From: Aureobasidium sp. EXF-3400
Taxonomy: Eukaryota; Ascomycota; Dothideomycetes; Dothideales; Saccotheciaceae
Assembly (NCBI GenBank): GCA_024195585.1
Contig: SWBL01000483.1
Coordinates: forward strand, 1-28,567
DNA: 28,567 nt
Direction: 5' to 3'
The notes below the pieces were generated by a model. The model made no database searches, had not been told where the DNA came from, and worked only from the letters and a program-made list of their open reading frames with translations. The position numbers were made by a program, and so were the translations under genes. Positions 9,891-21,878 of the stretch are shown in pieces. How positions within the stretch are numbered: the stretch's first letter is position 1; the number at the start of each line of letters is the position of its first letter.

Positions 9891-10823
9891 ATTGCGCCTT
9901 CGGAATGCTGATCGTTTGTCTGTGGCAGTGTCTCCCAAAAGGTTTTCGGAAGCTGCGACTCTTGGATCACGAAATCGGTATGCTTGCGTTTAGGATGGTG
10001 ATGTTGTAGCAAAAAGGATTAGAGGGCGCATTATCAGGCCTGCCGTGATTGTATAAAGGGTGCTGGACTAGCGCGGGGCTTAGGTGGTGGCTGTGAGAAC
10101 GCCTCACTGCTTCCATGCAGCCGCCATGACCTCTCGCCCACACAAAGTCGCGACAACTTGACAAGTGCCCGCCCCCCACCCGTTTGACCACTACGCTTCC
10201 ACCACATCGCCGTCACTTCTTATAACCTGCCATATGCTTTCGCCTGCAGAGAGCCTGCTCTTGCCTTATGCTCTCGTGGCTCGTAGCACACAACCAATCA
10301 CCATATCTCCAAAATAGTGACACCCGTCAAGTGACTGTGTGAAGCAGTCGTGGAACCCTTGTCTTCAGATTGTGTCCGGGTCGAATACGAGCCAGCAGCA
10401 TGCTCTCCTCGTGTCAGGCGTGTAACGCACCTATCTCATGACAACAAACAACGAATTCATACAAACATGAAAACACATAGTAACTTTCTGAATGCGACTG
10501 TGTCCACAGAGATGCTTCGAGATAACCTTTCTCCGTGAACATTATCCTGTTCTGAAAATTGTTCTGCATTTCTATAGCTGACTGCACCGTTTTCCAGCAC
10601 AAGTGGGAAATCCACCTTCTGTGCTGCCGTGATGATAAGAACCTAGGGTATACCAATTGGGGGATGGTGTGAAAAATGAAATAATAGAGACAAAGGTTTA
10701 TCTACGTGGGTGATGTATGGACAGAAGAAAATGTATGAAACAACTAGTCGCTTGCAAAGGGAATCGGGAAGAAACAGATGAAACACGTAATGCTCAATAA
10801 CCAATCGTGCAGACGATAGTCGC
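9891..10823. other. NCS1 promoter and FLC 3' flank, no gene seen
   Basis: The 0.9-kb gap between NCS1 and the FLC-family gene (both minus) holds only short unsupported frames. A CCAAT at 10294-10298 lies about 400 bp above the NCS1 ATG. Confidence 0.5.
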
Positions 10824-13165
10824 TCAATGCTGATGACGGAAGTCAAACTGTCCCAACTCGATCTCGGGCAACCTTGGCTCTCGCGCCGCAGGGCTATTAC
10901 TTCGGTCTCTGCCGCCCATACTGGCTGCACCCGACATGAGGTTTTGCTGACTCTCGTCCCGCGAGAATCCTGGTCTTGCACTGTAGAGCCCGTCTGATTT
11001 CTTCGACATGGGGTCGTACGCGATCTTGCTCTTTGTTGTGCTGTTGAGCGAGGGTGACACAAGAGGTGCCTTCTTATATTCGGACACTTGTGAGCCTGCG
11101 CCCTTGTATTCGGTAAGTTGTGTTGGGTCCATGAGGAGAGAGTTGCGAGCGTCCAGGGGAGTGAGATCGTCAAGGTCGCGGTTTTTGAGTTTTTCTGGAA
11201 CGAAATGTCAGTTGTGGTCTTGCACGAGGAATTAGAATCAAACTTACCAGCATCCTTTCTTCTCTGGCGGTGAGGGTTGGCGCGGACACAAGTGATGATG
11301 GCGTTGACGGCAATAAGGATAGCCAAAACACCAGTGAGAACAGATTGCACAACAATCAGAACAAGACCTGTGACAGTCTTGGTTGTCTGACTAATGCCCA
11401 ATTCTTCGACGAAGACAAGCACGCAGATGACCGAAAGAACACGGACGACCTGGATGGTGATGTTGATGACATTGCCACTCTTCAGGGTGTAAGGTCTTGA
11501 CCAGATAAGCAGAATGAGCATGACACACTCGATGGCAATCTGACCAATGGTCTGGACCAAGCCGTGTCCGTTGGCTCCAGCGATCAAGGCGTTTTTGGCG
11601 AAGGCGTAGACAATGGTAGGGATAAACAACCACCAGTATCCCTTCTTGAAGTTTTCGTAAAGGAAGGCGTATCTGACCCAAGTCTCCTTGTGCTCATAGA
11701 GCATGCTTGCATCTCCGTCCATCTTCTTGTACTTGTTGGCTTTGTGCCAAATTGTGAAAGCAAAGAATCCGAGAATGCAGGTGAAGATAGCCCAAGTAAC
11801 TCCAGCGAGGACCTTGGCTGCCCATGAGTCGCCGTTGGTGAACTGGTACACACAGTAAAGAGTCCAGACACCATAAGCAAGCATGACCAAATTGGTGATG
11901 GTCTTTGCGAGACGCCACCAGTAACGCTTGCGGAAGCTGTTCATGGATTTGGGAAGGTTGCCCATAAGAGCCAGGGCTTCAAGAATGACCTTGGTAAGCA
12001 GGATGCCGACAGTGATGACAGCGATGACGATTGCAAAGAAGAGCAAGATGGTCATGAAAGTGTTTCCTTGGGGGATTGAGAGCTTCTCCACGTAGGCCTG
12101 GATACCGTGAACATAGTGCATAGGCTTGCTTTCAGGAGCTGTGCCGTTTCCAGAGGTCGTAGCGTTGTTGTTGACAACGTCGGTACCATTGACACTAGCG
12201 GTGAAGTCTCTGGCGTAGAGGAACATGGAGTCGATGCTGCGCTTGGTGAGATTGCTGCTCGTGCTACCGTCGACAATGGTGACATTCTGCAAGTAGTTCC
12301 AGCTGTCAGTTGTTAGGTCTCCACCAGTGCTCTCGCGGAAGCTGTCAATTGTGGTCTGCATGCTACCCCAAGGAATAAGACCAGTGCTGAATCCGAAGTT
12401 CTTAGAGAAACTGCTGTAGATGGAAGGGTATGAGACACTGAGCATGCCGGTTGTTGCGATACTTTGGAACCAGCCAAAGGTTTCTCCGAACGTAGGACTG
12501 GGCGAAGCTCCACCGACATGGAATCCACCAGCCACGGCACCGAGAGCGGATATACCCAGAGCAGCACCTGCCATTCCAGCGGCAACATAGGTGACTGCCT
12601 GGACGTTCATCGACTTTCCGTTGCTGACCGTTGATTGAACGCAGGCAAGGTCCTTGGTTTCGTCATTGTCGGAGAACAATTCGAGCTTGGCGATTCCGTC
12701 CAAATCTGGTACATTGAAAGCGATCGCAGGGATTTGACTGGCGTATTCAGCAGGGATGGCTTGGGATCCTTGAGCAGCGAAGCTACCGGCCGGTACTGCA
12801 AAGTCGAGGTTAGCTCTGCGCGCGACGGGCTATCAAAGAAGAGTACACATACCAGGACAGAGTTGCTCGACGTATGTGCCTGACTCGCAAGGGTTGAAGG
12901 CTTTCTGGTAGACCTGTTTTCCGTATGCGGTGACAACAATGTTGGCTCTGACATTCTGTGACTCAGAACTGCTTCCTGCAACATTGAACGTCACCATGCC
13001 CGTTGTGCGGTCGTACTGGATGTCCAAGGCTTCGACCTTGATTGTGGGATCGGTGGAACACAGGCTGTATCCTTGAGTAGAGAGGATGTCACCACCCAGC
13101 ACTCTGGCCGGCAGAGCGCTGAGCAGCACAAGTGGCAAAGTCCACGAGACGCCCGAAGACCACAT
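10824..13165 (-). CDS. FLC: flavin carrier (FLC)/TRP-like family membrane protein with ML-like domain
   Basis: The yeast relatives Flc1-3 are ER/vacuole membrane proteins tied to FAD transport, calcium release and wall integrity. Three exons join: 13165-12853, 12795-11248, 11194-10824; the introns are 57 bp (GTATGT...GCAG) and 53 bp (GTAAGT...CCAG). The product has 743 residues. Residues 1-24 are a signal peptide, followed by the Cys-rich ML-like luminal domain (to about 185; joined sequence LCPVPAGSF at the first splice). Roughly nine hydrophobic spans follow from about residue 187 to 610, with a glycosylated loop after the first. The cytosolic tail (last 125 residues) is hydrophilic, ends DFRHQH, and has many Ser and Lys. 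Which of FLC1, FLC2 or FLC3 it matches cannot be said. The frame of exon 2 also runs open past intron 2 to 10643, but the spliced tail has the better codon use. Confidence 0.93.
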
Positions 13166-14994
13166 GGTCGATTTTTTTGCGTGAAGGCGAGGCCTCTATA
13201 TGCGATATCAAACTTCCAGATGTTTAAGCTTTCAGGGGTTCGAGGCCGGGGTATGAGTCGCGATCAAGCTGGATGTGTTGTATATGTCCAGCGAGAATAT
13301 TGGTGATTATGGGTAACGAGTGTGTGTGTGAAGTCAGAGACGACACAGATGGACAATCAAGAAGTGTTTTGGGCCGGTGGCCTAGCAAAGACGTTCGCGG
13401 TGTGTGTCGGCGGCGTAATCAGGGGCTGCGGCCAGTTGAAACGTGCTAAACGCGGGAGCAGGACGTTGTGGGTGTTTTGGAAAAAGACACGAGTAAGATG
13501 GAAATGTTAGGCGTGAAATGTGCAAAAGAGAAAAGGACGCAACAGAACGAAGGCGCGATGGACAAAATAAAATAAAAGAGTGATAGGAAACTGCAGGTGC
13601 GCAGGTACAGAAGAGCGAGCGAATGAAGTGAGATGAAGACCGAGTGTACGCCAAAAGTCCAGGGTGCTTTGCTAGTCGGCACGCACCTACCTTCCTGCAT
13701 GGCGCACGGGACTCTGTGGCATTCGAGGCCTCACCATCCGACCCGATTGTTCCTTGACATCTTGAATAGATTGCTGTTTTGTGTGTGTCGCCGCCTGCCT
13801 CCCTCCCATCGTCATGCCACGATTGGCTTATGGTTGTCATGTTACCAGCTTCATATCGTTGGAAGTGTGTCTATGTTTACATGTAAAAACGGCCTTGTTG
13901 CATCCACAACGGACGCTGCGCCTTAAGCCACAATTGCTGCCATCATCCTGCAAGCTGCAAGGTCTAAGCGCCCTGACACGAGCGAGGTCTTCTGCTGCTT
14001 CTTTCGACCCATCAATAGCCGGTCGTGGTTAGATGGACTGGAGTCCCCAAGCCGCGGTCTCAACCATCTGTAAGGACTCGTCACCCGTCTATCGAGGAAT
14101 TGCTTGATCACTACAATTGTGCCTTAAGTACCGCTTGGCGGACAGTATTTAGACACAAGGCAATCTTGTTTGGCAGGGTACGCAATCATTATCCGCTTTG
14201 GATTGGCTGATTATTAGTTGTTTCTAAAAATTGACACCTGCAAGTATCTTTATTTTTCCTCGCCCGAGGAATGCTTGTTTACTTGTCAGAAACATTGCCT
14301 CTACCATCATCTCAATCTGACAGACTATTGGAAGTACCAGTGTCCTGAGGGTCCTGGTCGATGGAGTTGGGCGATCACACGTGCACTGTACTTTCATCAG
14401 CGATGTTTTTGATTGCAGGATCATCATGTCGACACGTCTCACACAGAACATTCTAGGCTTGAAAATCAGGCACTGATCACAATACATCGGTGACCTGTCG
14501 ATCAGTCCTGTCCATATCAACGCTGCATCCCCATGTGCGAATGCACAGTTCATATAGTAAACAGGAAGCATTCAATGATAGCCACCAAATCATCGGCTCT
14601 CCATGGACTCGCCTGGAAGTGAAGAGAACTGTGCCTCTCGATGGTTTCAACGCCGCCTACGTATGGACGCGAGAGTGAGGCAGGCGTTGCAGACCTTGAT
14701 ACTCGGGGAGGTGTCAAACGTTGCTGCCTAAGGTTGGATAAGGTATTGAGCATGCGAAACATCATGGCAAAACTGATAGCGAAAGCAGTCGGCAAGAAAT
14801 CATCCCAATACTCTGTCTTTGTTATTTTAGTTGTGTTGTTCAGGCACTCTTGCCGATGAATGTTGTAGTTGAAGTACTTCGACGATTGAAATTCGTTGTG
14901 TGAGTGAAATCTATTCAGAAATAGCCAGCCTCTCTAAAGTTGAGGTCTTTATAATTCATACGCCCGCTCCCAGTGATTAGATATAGCAAAACGC
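13166..14994. other. 1.8-kb intergenic region, no supported gene
   Basis: The FLC-family promoter side (13166-13700) is pyrimidine-rich on the sense (minus) strand, as in many fungal promoters and 5' leaders; this creates a 152-residue Ser-rich frame (13382-13840) I do not accept as a gene. A short GT-run is at 13320-13330. The remainder to 14994 has only short frames, without RNA-gene signatures that I can recognise. Confidence 0.5.
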
Positions 14995-16059
14995 TTACAG
15001 AATGCTCCAGAAAACGGTAGCAGCAACGAGACCACTCCAGCCAGCAAACTTGGCAACAGTGCTGGCATCGCCCTTAGGAATGGCACCAGTAGAGGCCTTG
15101 TTGAGGTACCAAGCACCAATATCGGTGAGCTTGCCCTTCTGAGTCAAGAAAGCGGCATTAGGTCCAACCTAAGTATTAGTGTTAGCAAGAGATCATGAAC
15201 AACAGAAACAGTTTCCGAGACTTACGTTGGAGACGGATGAACGGAAAGCACCAAAGTAAGAGTACTGTCCAATGATACTCATGCGGTCAAGGTACTCAAA
15301 GCTCTGGTTGGCAAAAGTTTGACTAGCCTCGAGGGTGCAACCAGCACATGCAAACTCAGTAACCCAGGTCTCACTAATGTTCTGGTAGGTGCTGTTGATC
15401 TGACCCAGATGACTGGCCAAACCACCGAAGTCGCCGTACCAATGAGCAGGAATGAAGTCAACCTCGCAAGAAGTAGTGTTGGAAGTAGTGTCAGAGCTGG
15501 CTACAAGAGCAGCACACTCCGAGAACCAGTTCGCAAGCCAATTAAATCCAGTAGTAGCGCCAGTGACTGCAGGAGCACCGAGCTTGATGCCGAAATCGCG
15601 CTTCAAGGGCTCCATCTGCTTCTTCCAGACCTGGGCGGCGGTAGCAGCGCTAACGCAAGAGCCACCGTAACCGCTACCGCAACCATCGGGCTCGTTGAAT
15701 CCGAGAACGTGTGTAATGTTTGATCCTCCCTTGATGAGGTTGCTGACAGTGTTGTAGAAGGTCATGTCGTTCGCCGGGTCTTGAGGTGCTCCCCAGAGCA
15801 TAGGAACGAAGTTGAGCTTGCCCTGGTAGTCAGATGTGGGAACGGCGGCATAGTTGTAGTACCATGTACTAGTCTGGTCAGTTCGGAGTCTATCATACAC
15901 GCCGTGGTGTTGCTGGAGGTCTTACAGGTCGGTGTCATTTGTCCAGATCGTGTCGTCTTGTGATGTAGAGGTAGACACAACGCAGAGACCACGCTTGCTG
16001 GAAGCAGTGGCTGCCACAAGAGGAGCAGCCACGAGAAGTGCTGGAGCGATGTAACGCAT
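14995..16059 (-). CDS. GH128 (Asl1-like) endo-beta-1,3-glucanase, secreted, probably GPI-anchored
   Basis: GH128 enzymes cut beta-1,3-glucan; fungal members act in or on the cell wall. Three exons join: 16059-15926, 15868-15226, 15168-14995, with two 57-bp introns, giving 316 residues. Residues 1-20 are a signal peptide, followed by SKRG, a possible Kex2 site. The TIM-barrel starts around RGLCVVS and reads LTWYYNY across the first splice. The acid/base Glu is E104 in GFNEPD and the nucleophile Glu is E216 in VTEFACAGC; both fit the known family pattern. The last exon ends with a small-residue stretch (GDAS), then a hydrophobic tail to the terminus, a plausible GPI signal; anchoring is inferred. 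Other acceptors for intron 1 (CAG 5 nt earlier) break the frame. The gene's upstream region is long (1.4 kb). Confidence 0.93.
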
Positions 16060-17170
16060 GGCGGTATATGTTATAAATTATATGTGGTGGTGTATATATG
16101 TAGTCCGGGGGTATCGTATGGTCGCAAAGGATCCGGGTATCGCAGAGGGTTGTTCGAGGTGGTCAAATGCGTCAGAGGCGGTTTTTAATATGTTTAGAGC
16201 GAATGAATGGGAGCGACTCGAGCGAAGTTGGCAGAAGCAGGCCTGCTTCGGTGGGTAGAAATATTGCGAGAGATGGAAAGAACGAAAAGAGCGAAACGAG
16301 AGAAGATGCAGGAGAGAGCAAGGAGAAAAATACCCACCGATCTCAGACAATACTTTCCTTCAGCTATCCCAGAACGTTGGCGAGCCCATGCTAGAGCGCT
16401 TCTGGGCTGCGTGGGAGAGTCAAAAACGGATTGACTCTCAACGTTATCAAGCCCCGTCCACTCCCGGAACTGCAGCCTCCCGTTAGACACCCTATTTGTG
16501 GACTAGAAGGACTTGGCTTTCTCAAATCGTTCTTCGTCGTCCTAACGGAGAAGGATATGACACTTAGCGCCAGGACGCCATCTTGCATGGTTTTCGGTGT
16601 TTCTCTGGCTGTGATTTCATTCTGCAAGGTACGACTAGGCTTTCGGTGCCAATGCTTGTCCTTGTTGAGCGAAGAGTTTTGGTTCAGTCTGCATGTCCGG
16701 TGAGCCGCAAGTTCTTGTTCTATCCGCACCATCGGGCGAACTTTGGTGCGGCAGTCGGCATTTCCGCTTAACTTCCGTCAATAGAAAATGGGCTTATGCA
16801 GGTCCTTCTTTCTCGAACCACTGCGCAAGCCACTTCTTGGAAGGAGATTTGGAGCTGAAGGATAGAAAAATAGATGGTAGGCAGCTGAGTGTGTTTCGAC
16901 TCTCGAGTCTCGTAAAGCACTTCGACCTGAAATACTCGAGCTTCGAGAACAGCGGTCAACAGGTTTGATGTGGAAATGTCAAGTCGGATTTGCTTCCAGT
17001 AACACCCTGTCTATCAATTCGCTCCGCGGTCCTCCGGCAATAAGGTACATTTTAGGCTTCCATAACCTGCGTAATCAATATATCATGCTCATGAGGGCTT
17101 ATAGGGTACTTTATATGTCTTGACATTGGTGATAGGCAAAGTGAAGTCGGGTTTGTATTTGTGTTGCGTT

Positions 17171-17192
17171 TGTCAAGCTTGTGTCAAGCTTG
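17171..17192 (+). repeat. perfect 11-bp tandem duplication
   Basis: TGTCAAGCTTG occurs twice head to tail (17171-17181 and 17182-17192), directly followed by the inverted repeat at 17193. Confidence 0.9.
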
Positions 17193-17219
17193 TGTTCGGA
17201 TTTGGTTTATTTCCGAACA
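17193..17219. repeat. 8-bp inverted repeat with CGG/CCG ends
   Basis: TGTTCGGA (17193-17200) and TCCGAACA (17212-17219) are perfect reverse complements around an 11-bp A/T-rich spacer. The inner triplets read CGG-N13-CCG, a layout of the kind bound by Zn2Cys6 dimers; this use is inferred. It is 1.1 kb upstream of GH128 and 0.2 kb past the PLP gene stop. Confidence 0.6.
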
Positions 17220-17445
17220 ATCTTTTTCACATGTCTTGCCGATGAATCCGCATCTTCTCTATGCGTGCGGAACTATGTGACGCGTAGAGCTATGAAGATG
17301 CACAGTACTCTTAAGAATCAGGATAGTGTCCTTTGAGAAGGAACATAGTATGGGCTCTCTCTTCATACATCTCTGCTTCTCGAAACCTTTATGCATTTTT
17401 GTAGTGGGGACGGCACCCCAGACCTTCGTGAGAGAAGCTACTTAC

Positions 17446-18651
17446 TTAGCCTTCTGGGACAACATACTCTCTATTACCTTCAGTGCTGAACAAGACAACC
17501 ACTGTATCAGGATCCTTTTGCAAAAGCCCTCTCTTATACAATTTCCTCAAAGCTGCCAACGGAGCTGCTCCACATGGGCCTGCATTGACACCATGGTCTT
17601 GCAGATACTCAACGCTACGGTGTGCTTCCAAATCGTTGACGATCACAGAAGCATAGACGCCTGACTTTAGAGATGACCAGCAGTTATTGGAGACAGTGCC
17701 ACAGTTCATGCCTGTGTGATTCATTTAGCTTATGACAGAGCATCGACCGGTTAACTTCTTACCATCCATGATCGTTGTGCCAGTCTCGACCGGAACGATG
17801 TTCCCGACGTGGAGACTCTCCATCAGACACGGTGCTGCTTCTGACTCTACCGTGACGACCTTCGTGATCGAATCGCGACCTGTGTAATGAGAGACGACTG
17901 ATTGTGCCCAAGAGCCAACACCGACGGATGCAATGCAAAGTGAGGGCCGTTTCCCACACGACTCCTCCAGCTGGCGATCAACTTCCGCATGCATAGTGGC
18001 ATACCCGTCGACCACCCACTGCGGTATTTGGGAATACCCTTCCCAACTAGTGTCCATCACGAGCATAGCTCCTGACTTTTCGGCCTCCTTCATGGTCGCA
18101 GCAATGCTATCATCGTAACTGCCATCGACCACATTAACTGTAGCTCCCTCACTACGCAACTTGCCTCGAGTTGCTTCGTCCATAGTCCTGGGAACAAAGA
18201 TCGTGGCTCCGACACCCATGTATTTAGCAGTACGCGCGGCCGCTCTACCCCAATTACCATCGGTACACGAAACTAAGTTGATACCTGCGTTTCGCGCTGC
18301 ATTTCCGGCTTCTTCAAGCGATGCGGAGGAGGCAAGACCTGTTTTCTCACATATCGCCCTGAACACTCCCCAAGATGCGCCCAGAATTTTGAACGACGGG
18401 AGACCAAATCGAAGGCTCTCGTCTTTTACATAGACATGCCTAATGCCCAACTCCTGAGCGAGCTTAGGAAGTTGTATCAAAGGAGTGGTTTTCGATTCTG
18501 GGAAAGATCGGTGGAAAGTGATGAGATCGGGATCAATCGACGCGTCTGCAGAGAGGGTAGATGAAAGTCCAGGATTAATGAAGATGTCCTGCCTCTCAAA
18601 GATATCGTCGCATCCAAGGTGTCTGACCTTGAAAGTGGAAGTATTCGACAT
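17446..18651 (-). CDS. PLP-dependent enzyme, diaminopropionate ammonia-lyase-like
   Basis: The protein belongs to the fold-type II (tryptophan synthase beta) PLP family. Two exons join: 18651-17763 and 17711-17446, across a 51-bp intron (GTAAGA...CACAG), giving 384 residues, close to the 400 typical of diaminopropionate ammonia-lyases. The Schiff-base lysine is K88 in PSFKILGAS. DGNWGRA (substrate loop), GVGSW (phosphate loop), and GMNCGTVS spanning the splice site follow in the usual order. The C-terminus FSTEGNREYV is also typical. The bacterial enzyme turns 2,3-diaminopropionate into pyruvate and ammonia; the true substrate of fungal members is not clear to me, and a serine/threonine dehydratase-like role remains possible. 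I chose the ATG at 18651 because the longer frame lacks an ATG. Confidence 0.9.
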
Positions 18652-19764
18652 GACACCAGATTCCGCTGCTTGGAACACGACTATCGTATGATGTTGTCGA
18701 ACGTGAAGTTGGCAGCGTATCCGTTACCAGTAGAGGCAGTGCTCTTGGCCTGCATGGCAATCTCTTGAGTGTGGAGAAAACCTGTCGCGATCAGCCTCAG
18801 CCTGTCGCACTCCCAAGTTTGACAGAGCAACATGGCGAGCCACGCTGTGAAGACGCATGGTGTTGTTTGGTACAGGAGGTATGTCCACGGAGAGCCGTTA
18901 ACATGGTGTCTCTCACCGGACTCCCTCGGCTTCTTCATAGTGACTGTGCATTGTTACAACTACCTCACGCCCGCGACAGACTTTCGGGAGGAGGTTTCTC
19001 TCCACACGTTAAAAGTCTGTTTGACTGCGATTTGATCAGGTGGATGTCATCATTATTTTGAGAGCGCAAACCAGAGATTCGTCTGCACGTTTGGTGGGTG
19101 ATTTCAACAGTCGCAAGGGTGCGGTGAACGAGACGGGCAAGACGCGGCCGTAACAAAGTGCCTGTTTCAGGTAGGATCTTCTCATCATAAAGCCCCAAGC
19201 ACATGCAACGGGTCATGTGTGGAGTCGGGAGCCGCAATTTGGAAAACTGAGAGAGCCTCATTGGGCTGCGAGTTGGACTCGAGATGGGTACCTACGAGTG
19301 CTTTGTTCTGTAGGGCGGTCATTAACAGTACCAGCATTCGTTCGGTGAGAGCAGGAGCGTGTGAAGCTTCGCATCCCAGAGTAGAGATCTTAGCAGGGAT
19401 TAATGTGATGGAGCATGGCTAGACTGCGGATCAGGTCAAAGTGGACCCCCTATCGATACGGGGAAGGACGCGGTGCATCAGCCAGGGCCCAGGGGAAAGA
19501 CGCAAAAGCAACAGACATCATACATCATCAGCATCCACTTCTTTGTTCCTTCACCTTGTCATTTTCTTGTCTAGTCATCATTGTCGCCCAATCCCTGAAA
19601 ATAGCAGACAATGCTGGTCTAATACTTTGTCACAAGTACCCTGTCATTCGGAGGTTTTCACGCGAAACAAGCTTATGGTTGCTTGCCCTCCACACGTGCT
19701 CACCCACTTCCGTCATCTGGCTAAATCAACACACTCCCTTTCACACACATAGCCGAATCCGACC
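18652..19764. other. divergent promoter region, no supported gene
   Basis: The 1.1-kb gap separates the PLP enzyme (-) and the transporter (+). Close to the transporter, 19510-19760 is C/T-rich on the plus strand, as in many fungal promoters and leaders. A protein-like 27-residue tail on the minus strand at 18681-18764 is discussed in the findings. Confidence 0.5.
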
Positions 19765-21449
19765 ATGGACTCGGAAAGCTCGCAGGCGGGCTCGACAAGG
19801 CGGCGAGGCTCGTCGCTCGTGCAACAGATCATCAACGAAGAGCGCATCGGTATCAGGAGAGCCAGTCCGAGGAGAATGCCTTCCGACATTCCCGAAGCCG
19901 TCCACGCAGAGTCACCGCATGGCTACGACGACGAAGAGACCAACCCTGTGTCATCAGGCTCCGACTGGGAGATGGACGACATCCGATCTGACGAAGGACT
20001 CGAAGATGATGAAGAGACGGGTTTGACGAAACAGGACCGCCAGAAGAGAACGAGACGGAAGAGGCGGAACACAATGGCAGATGAACGAATTGTCCCCGAC
20101 GGCGACATCTCAAAAGAAGAGGAGCGTTTGGCCTCTGCAAGCTTCATGCGCGATGCCATCATAAACTGCATACTGATAGGACTGTGGTACACCTTCTCAA
20201 TATCCATCTCTGTCGTAAGTCGCACCACCCAGTCCAAGTTCTGCTGGTTTTCCGCAACAGCAAACAAGGCGAAACAATGCTCACATTCTCTTAGTACAAC
20301 AAATGGATGTTCTCAAAAGGCAACCTCGACTTCCATTTCCCTCTTTTCACCACCTGCGTACACATGCTCGTACAATTTCTCCTTTCCTCGCTTGTCCTAT
20401 ATTTCATTCCCAACCTACGACCGAAACACAAACCCGCCGATTATGCGCCAATCGCCCAGTCTGCAGATGGAGAAACAGTTGAAGCACCGCGCAAGCCGCT
20501 CATGACTGGCTGGTTCTACTTGACCCGCATCGGTCCTTGCGGTGCAGCCACTGGTTTGGACATTGGCCTCGGAAACATGTCGCTCAAGTTCATTTCCCTA
20601 ACTTTCTACACCATGTGCAAATCGTCCGTGCTGGGCTTTGTGCTTGTCTTCGCCCTGGCCTTCCGCCTCGAGAAACCCTCGCTGAAGGTTGGAGCTATTA
20701 TTCTGACCATGATGGCTGGAGTAGTCATGATGGTGGCCGGAGAGACGGCTTTCAGCGTTCTGGGCTTTGTACTGGTTATGAGCGCAGCATTCTTCTCTGG
20801 TTTCCGCTGGAGTCTAACACAGATTCTACTTCTTCGCAGCCCGGCTACTGGCAACCCTTTTTCGTCTATCTTCTTCCTGGCACCCGTCATGTTTGCGGCA
20901 CTACTCGTCATCGCGTTGCCGGTCGAGGGCCCTATCGAGCTTATGGGTGGACTACGTGCTTTGGCCGAGTCCAGAGGTGTCGCTGGATCGGTCGGCATTA
21001 TTCTTTTCCCTGGTGTGCTCGCCTTCTTGATGACGGCGTCAGAGTTTGCTCTGCTCAAGCGTACCAGCGCAGTGACGCTGAGTGTATGCGGCATTTTCAA
21101 AGAAGTGTTGACCATCTCAGCTGCTGGAGTTATTTTCGGCGACAAGCTCACACCCATCAACATCTCTGGATTGGTAGTCACCATCGCCAGTATTGCGGCA
21201 TACAACGTCATGAAGATGCGAACCATGAGAGACGACTCAAAAAGAGAGGCACACGAGCAAATGGCGGCGGCAGAGTCGAGGCGATCGATTGAGGAGAGCA
21301 GCGGCAAGATCAGCAAGGAGCACCCACGGAAGGCAAGCACGGCAGGAGGAATGATCAGAAACAGTCTCAGTCTCAACATTGCTCCATTGCTGGAGCAAAA
21401 CACGAAAGACAGAGCCAGCCCGGTCAAGAGGCCGGAAGACCTCGATTAA
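19765..21449 (+). CDS. SLC35C2/YMD8-type transporter (triose-phosphate/nucleotide-sugar transporter family)
   Basis: This drug/metabolite-superfamily membrane protein is probably a Golgi or ER solute (nucleotide sugar) transporter. Exons 19765-20214 and 20295-21449 join across an 80-bp intron (GTAAGT...TTAG, phase 0), giving 534 residues. The first 130 or so residues are hydrophilic, acidic and Arg-rich, probably cytosolic. Around ten hydrophobic spans run from about residue 133 to 460. The splice restores LWYTFSISISVYNKWMF, the usual first span and YNKW motif. GLDIGLGNMSL and TFYTMCKSS match the SLC35C2 group more than GDP-mannose or UDP-galactose carriers. The tail is charged with Ser and Lys clusters. 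The ATG lies in GACCATGG, a good start context. The substrate cannot be told from sequence. Confidence 0.92.
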
Positions 21450-21878
21450 ACCTATCTATCTCGATATAGCAGCCGCACAGGCTTATAAATTTGTCTCATA
21501 TGTTCAAGTGAACGCGGTCTCAGGTTGTCTTGTTCGTAAGTGAATCATACATGCAAGAGTGAATAGTCATATTCTGAGAGTCACAATAAGAACAAAGAAG
21601 GCATGACGGAGTTTGTCGCGCATGCCAAGGCTGTCGCGCGTCGGCGCCGGTTGCGTCTTTGAGCCATCACTTTCCCTTTCTTTTCTTGCAGCCACTTACT
21701 CAGAAGCTGTACAAGACAGACTATTGTTACGCCTTCGCTAGAAACATATCGCGCACCCACCCGATCCGATCCTTTGTCGACATAAGGAGCCACAACGAAA
21801 AGCATACAAGGTCAAACGACGCACCTGCTTGCCACGCCGAGCATCGCCATTACCGCAACAAAACACAAGACAGACACC
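21450..21878. other. transporter 3' flank and NAB2 promoter
   Basis: The 429-bp gap has no supported gene. The last part before the NAB2 ATG is A/C-rich, like a leader. Confidence 0.5.

Larger units (their letters stand above)
16060..17445. other. GH128 upstream region and 3' flank of the PLP enzyme gene
   Basis: No gene is seen. The part next to GH128 (16150-16350) is purine-rich on the plus strand, hence pyrimidine-rich on the sense strand. Repeat structures at 17171-17219 are listed separately. Confidence 0.5.

Noticed and set aside
13382..13840. 152-residue minus-strand frame above the FLC-family gene
   Set aside because: Low-complexity Ser/Phe/Leu from a pyrimidine-rich promoter; no motif and no good splice link.
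20606..21427. 273-residue minus-strand frame opposite the transporter
   Set aside because: It is a shadow of the transporter coding frame, which has clear family motifs and membrane spans.
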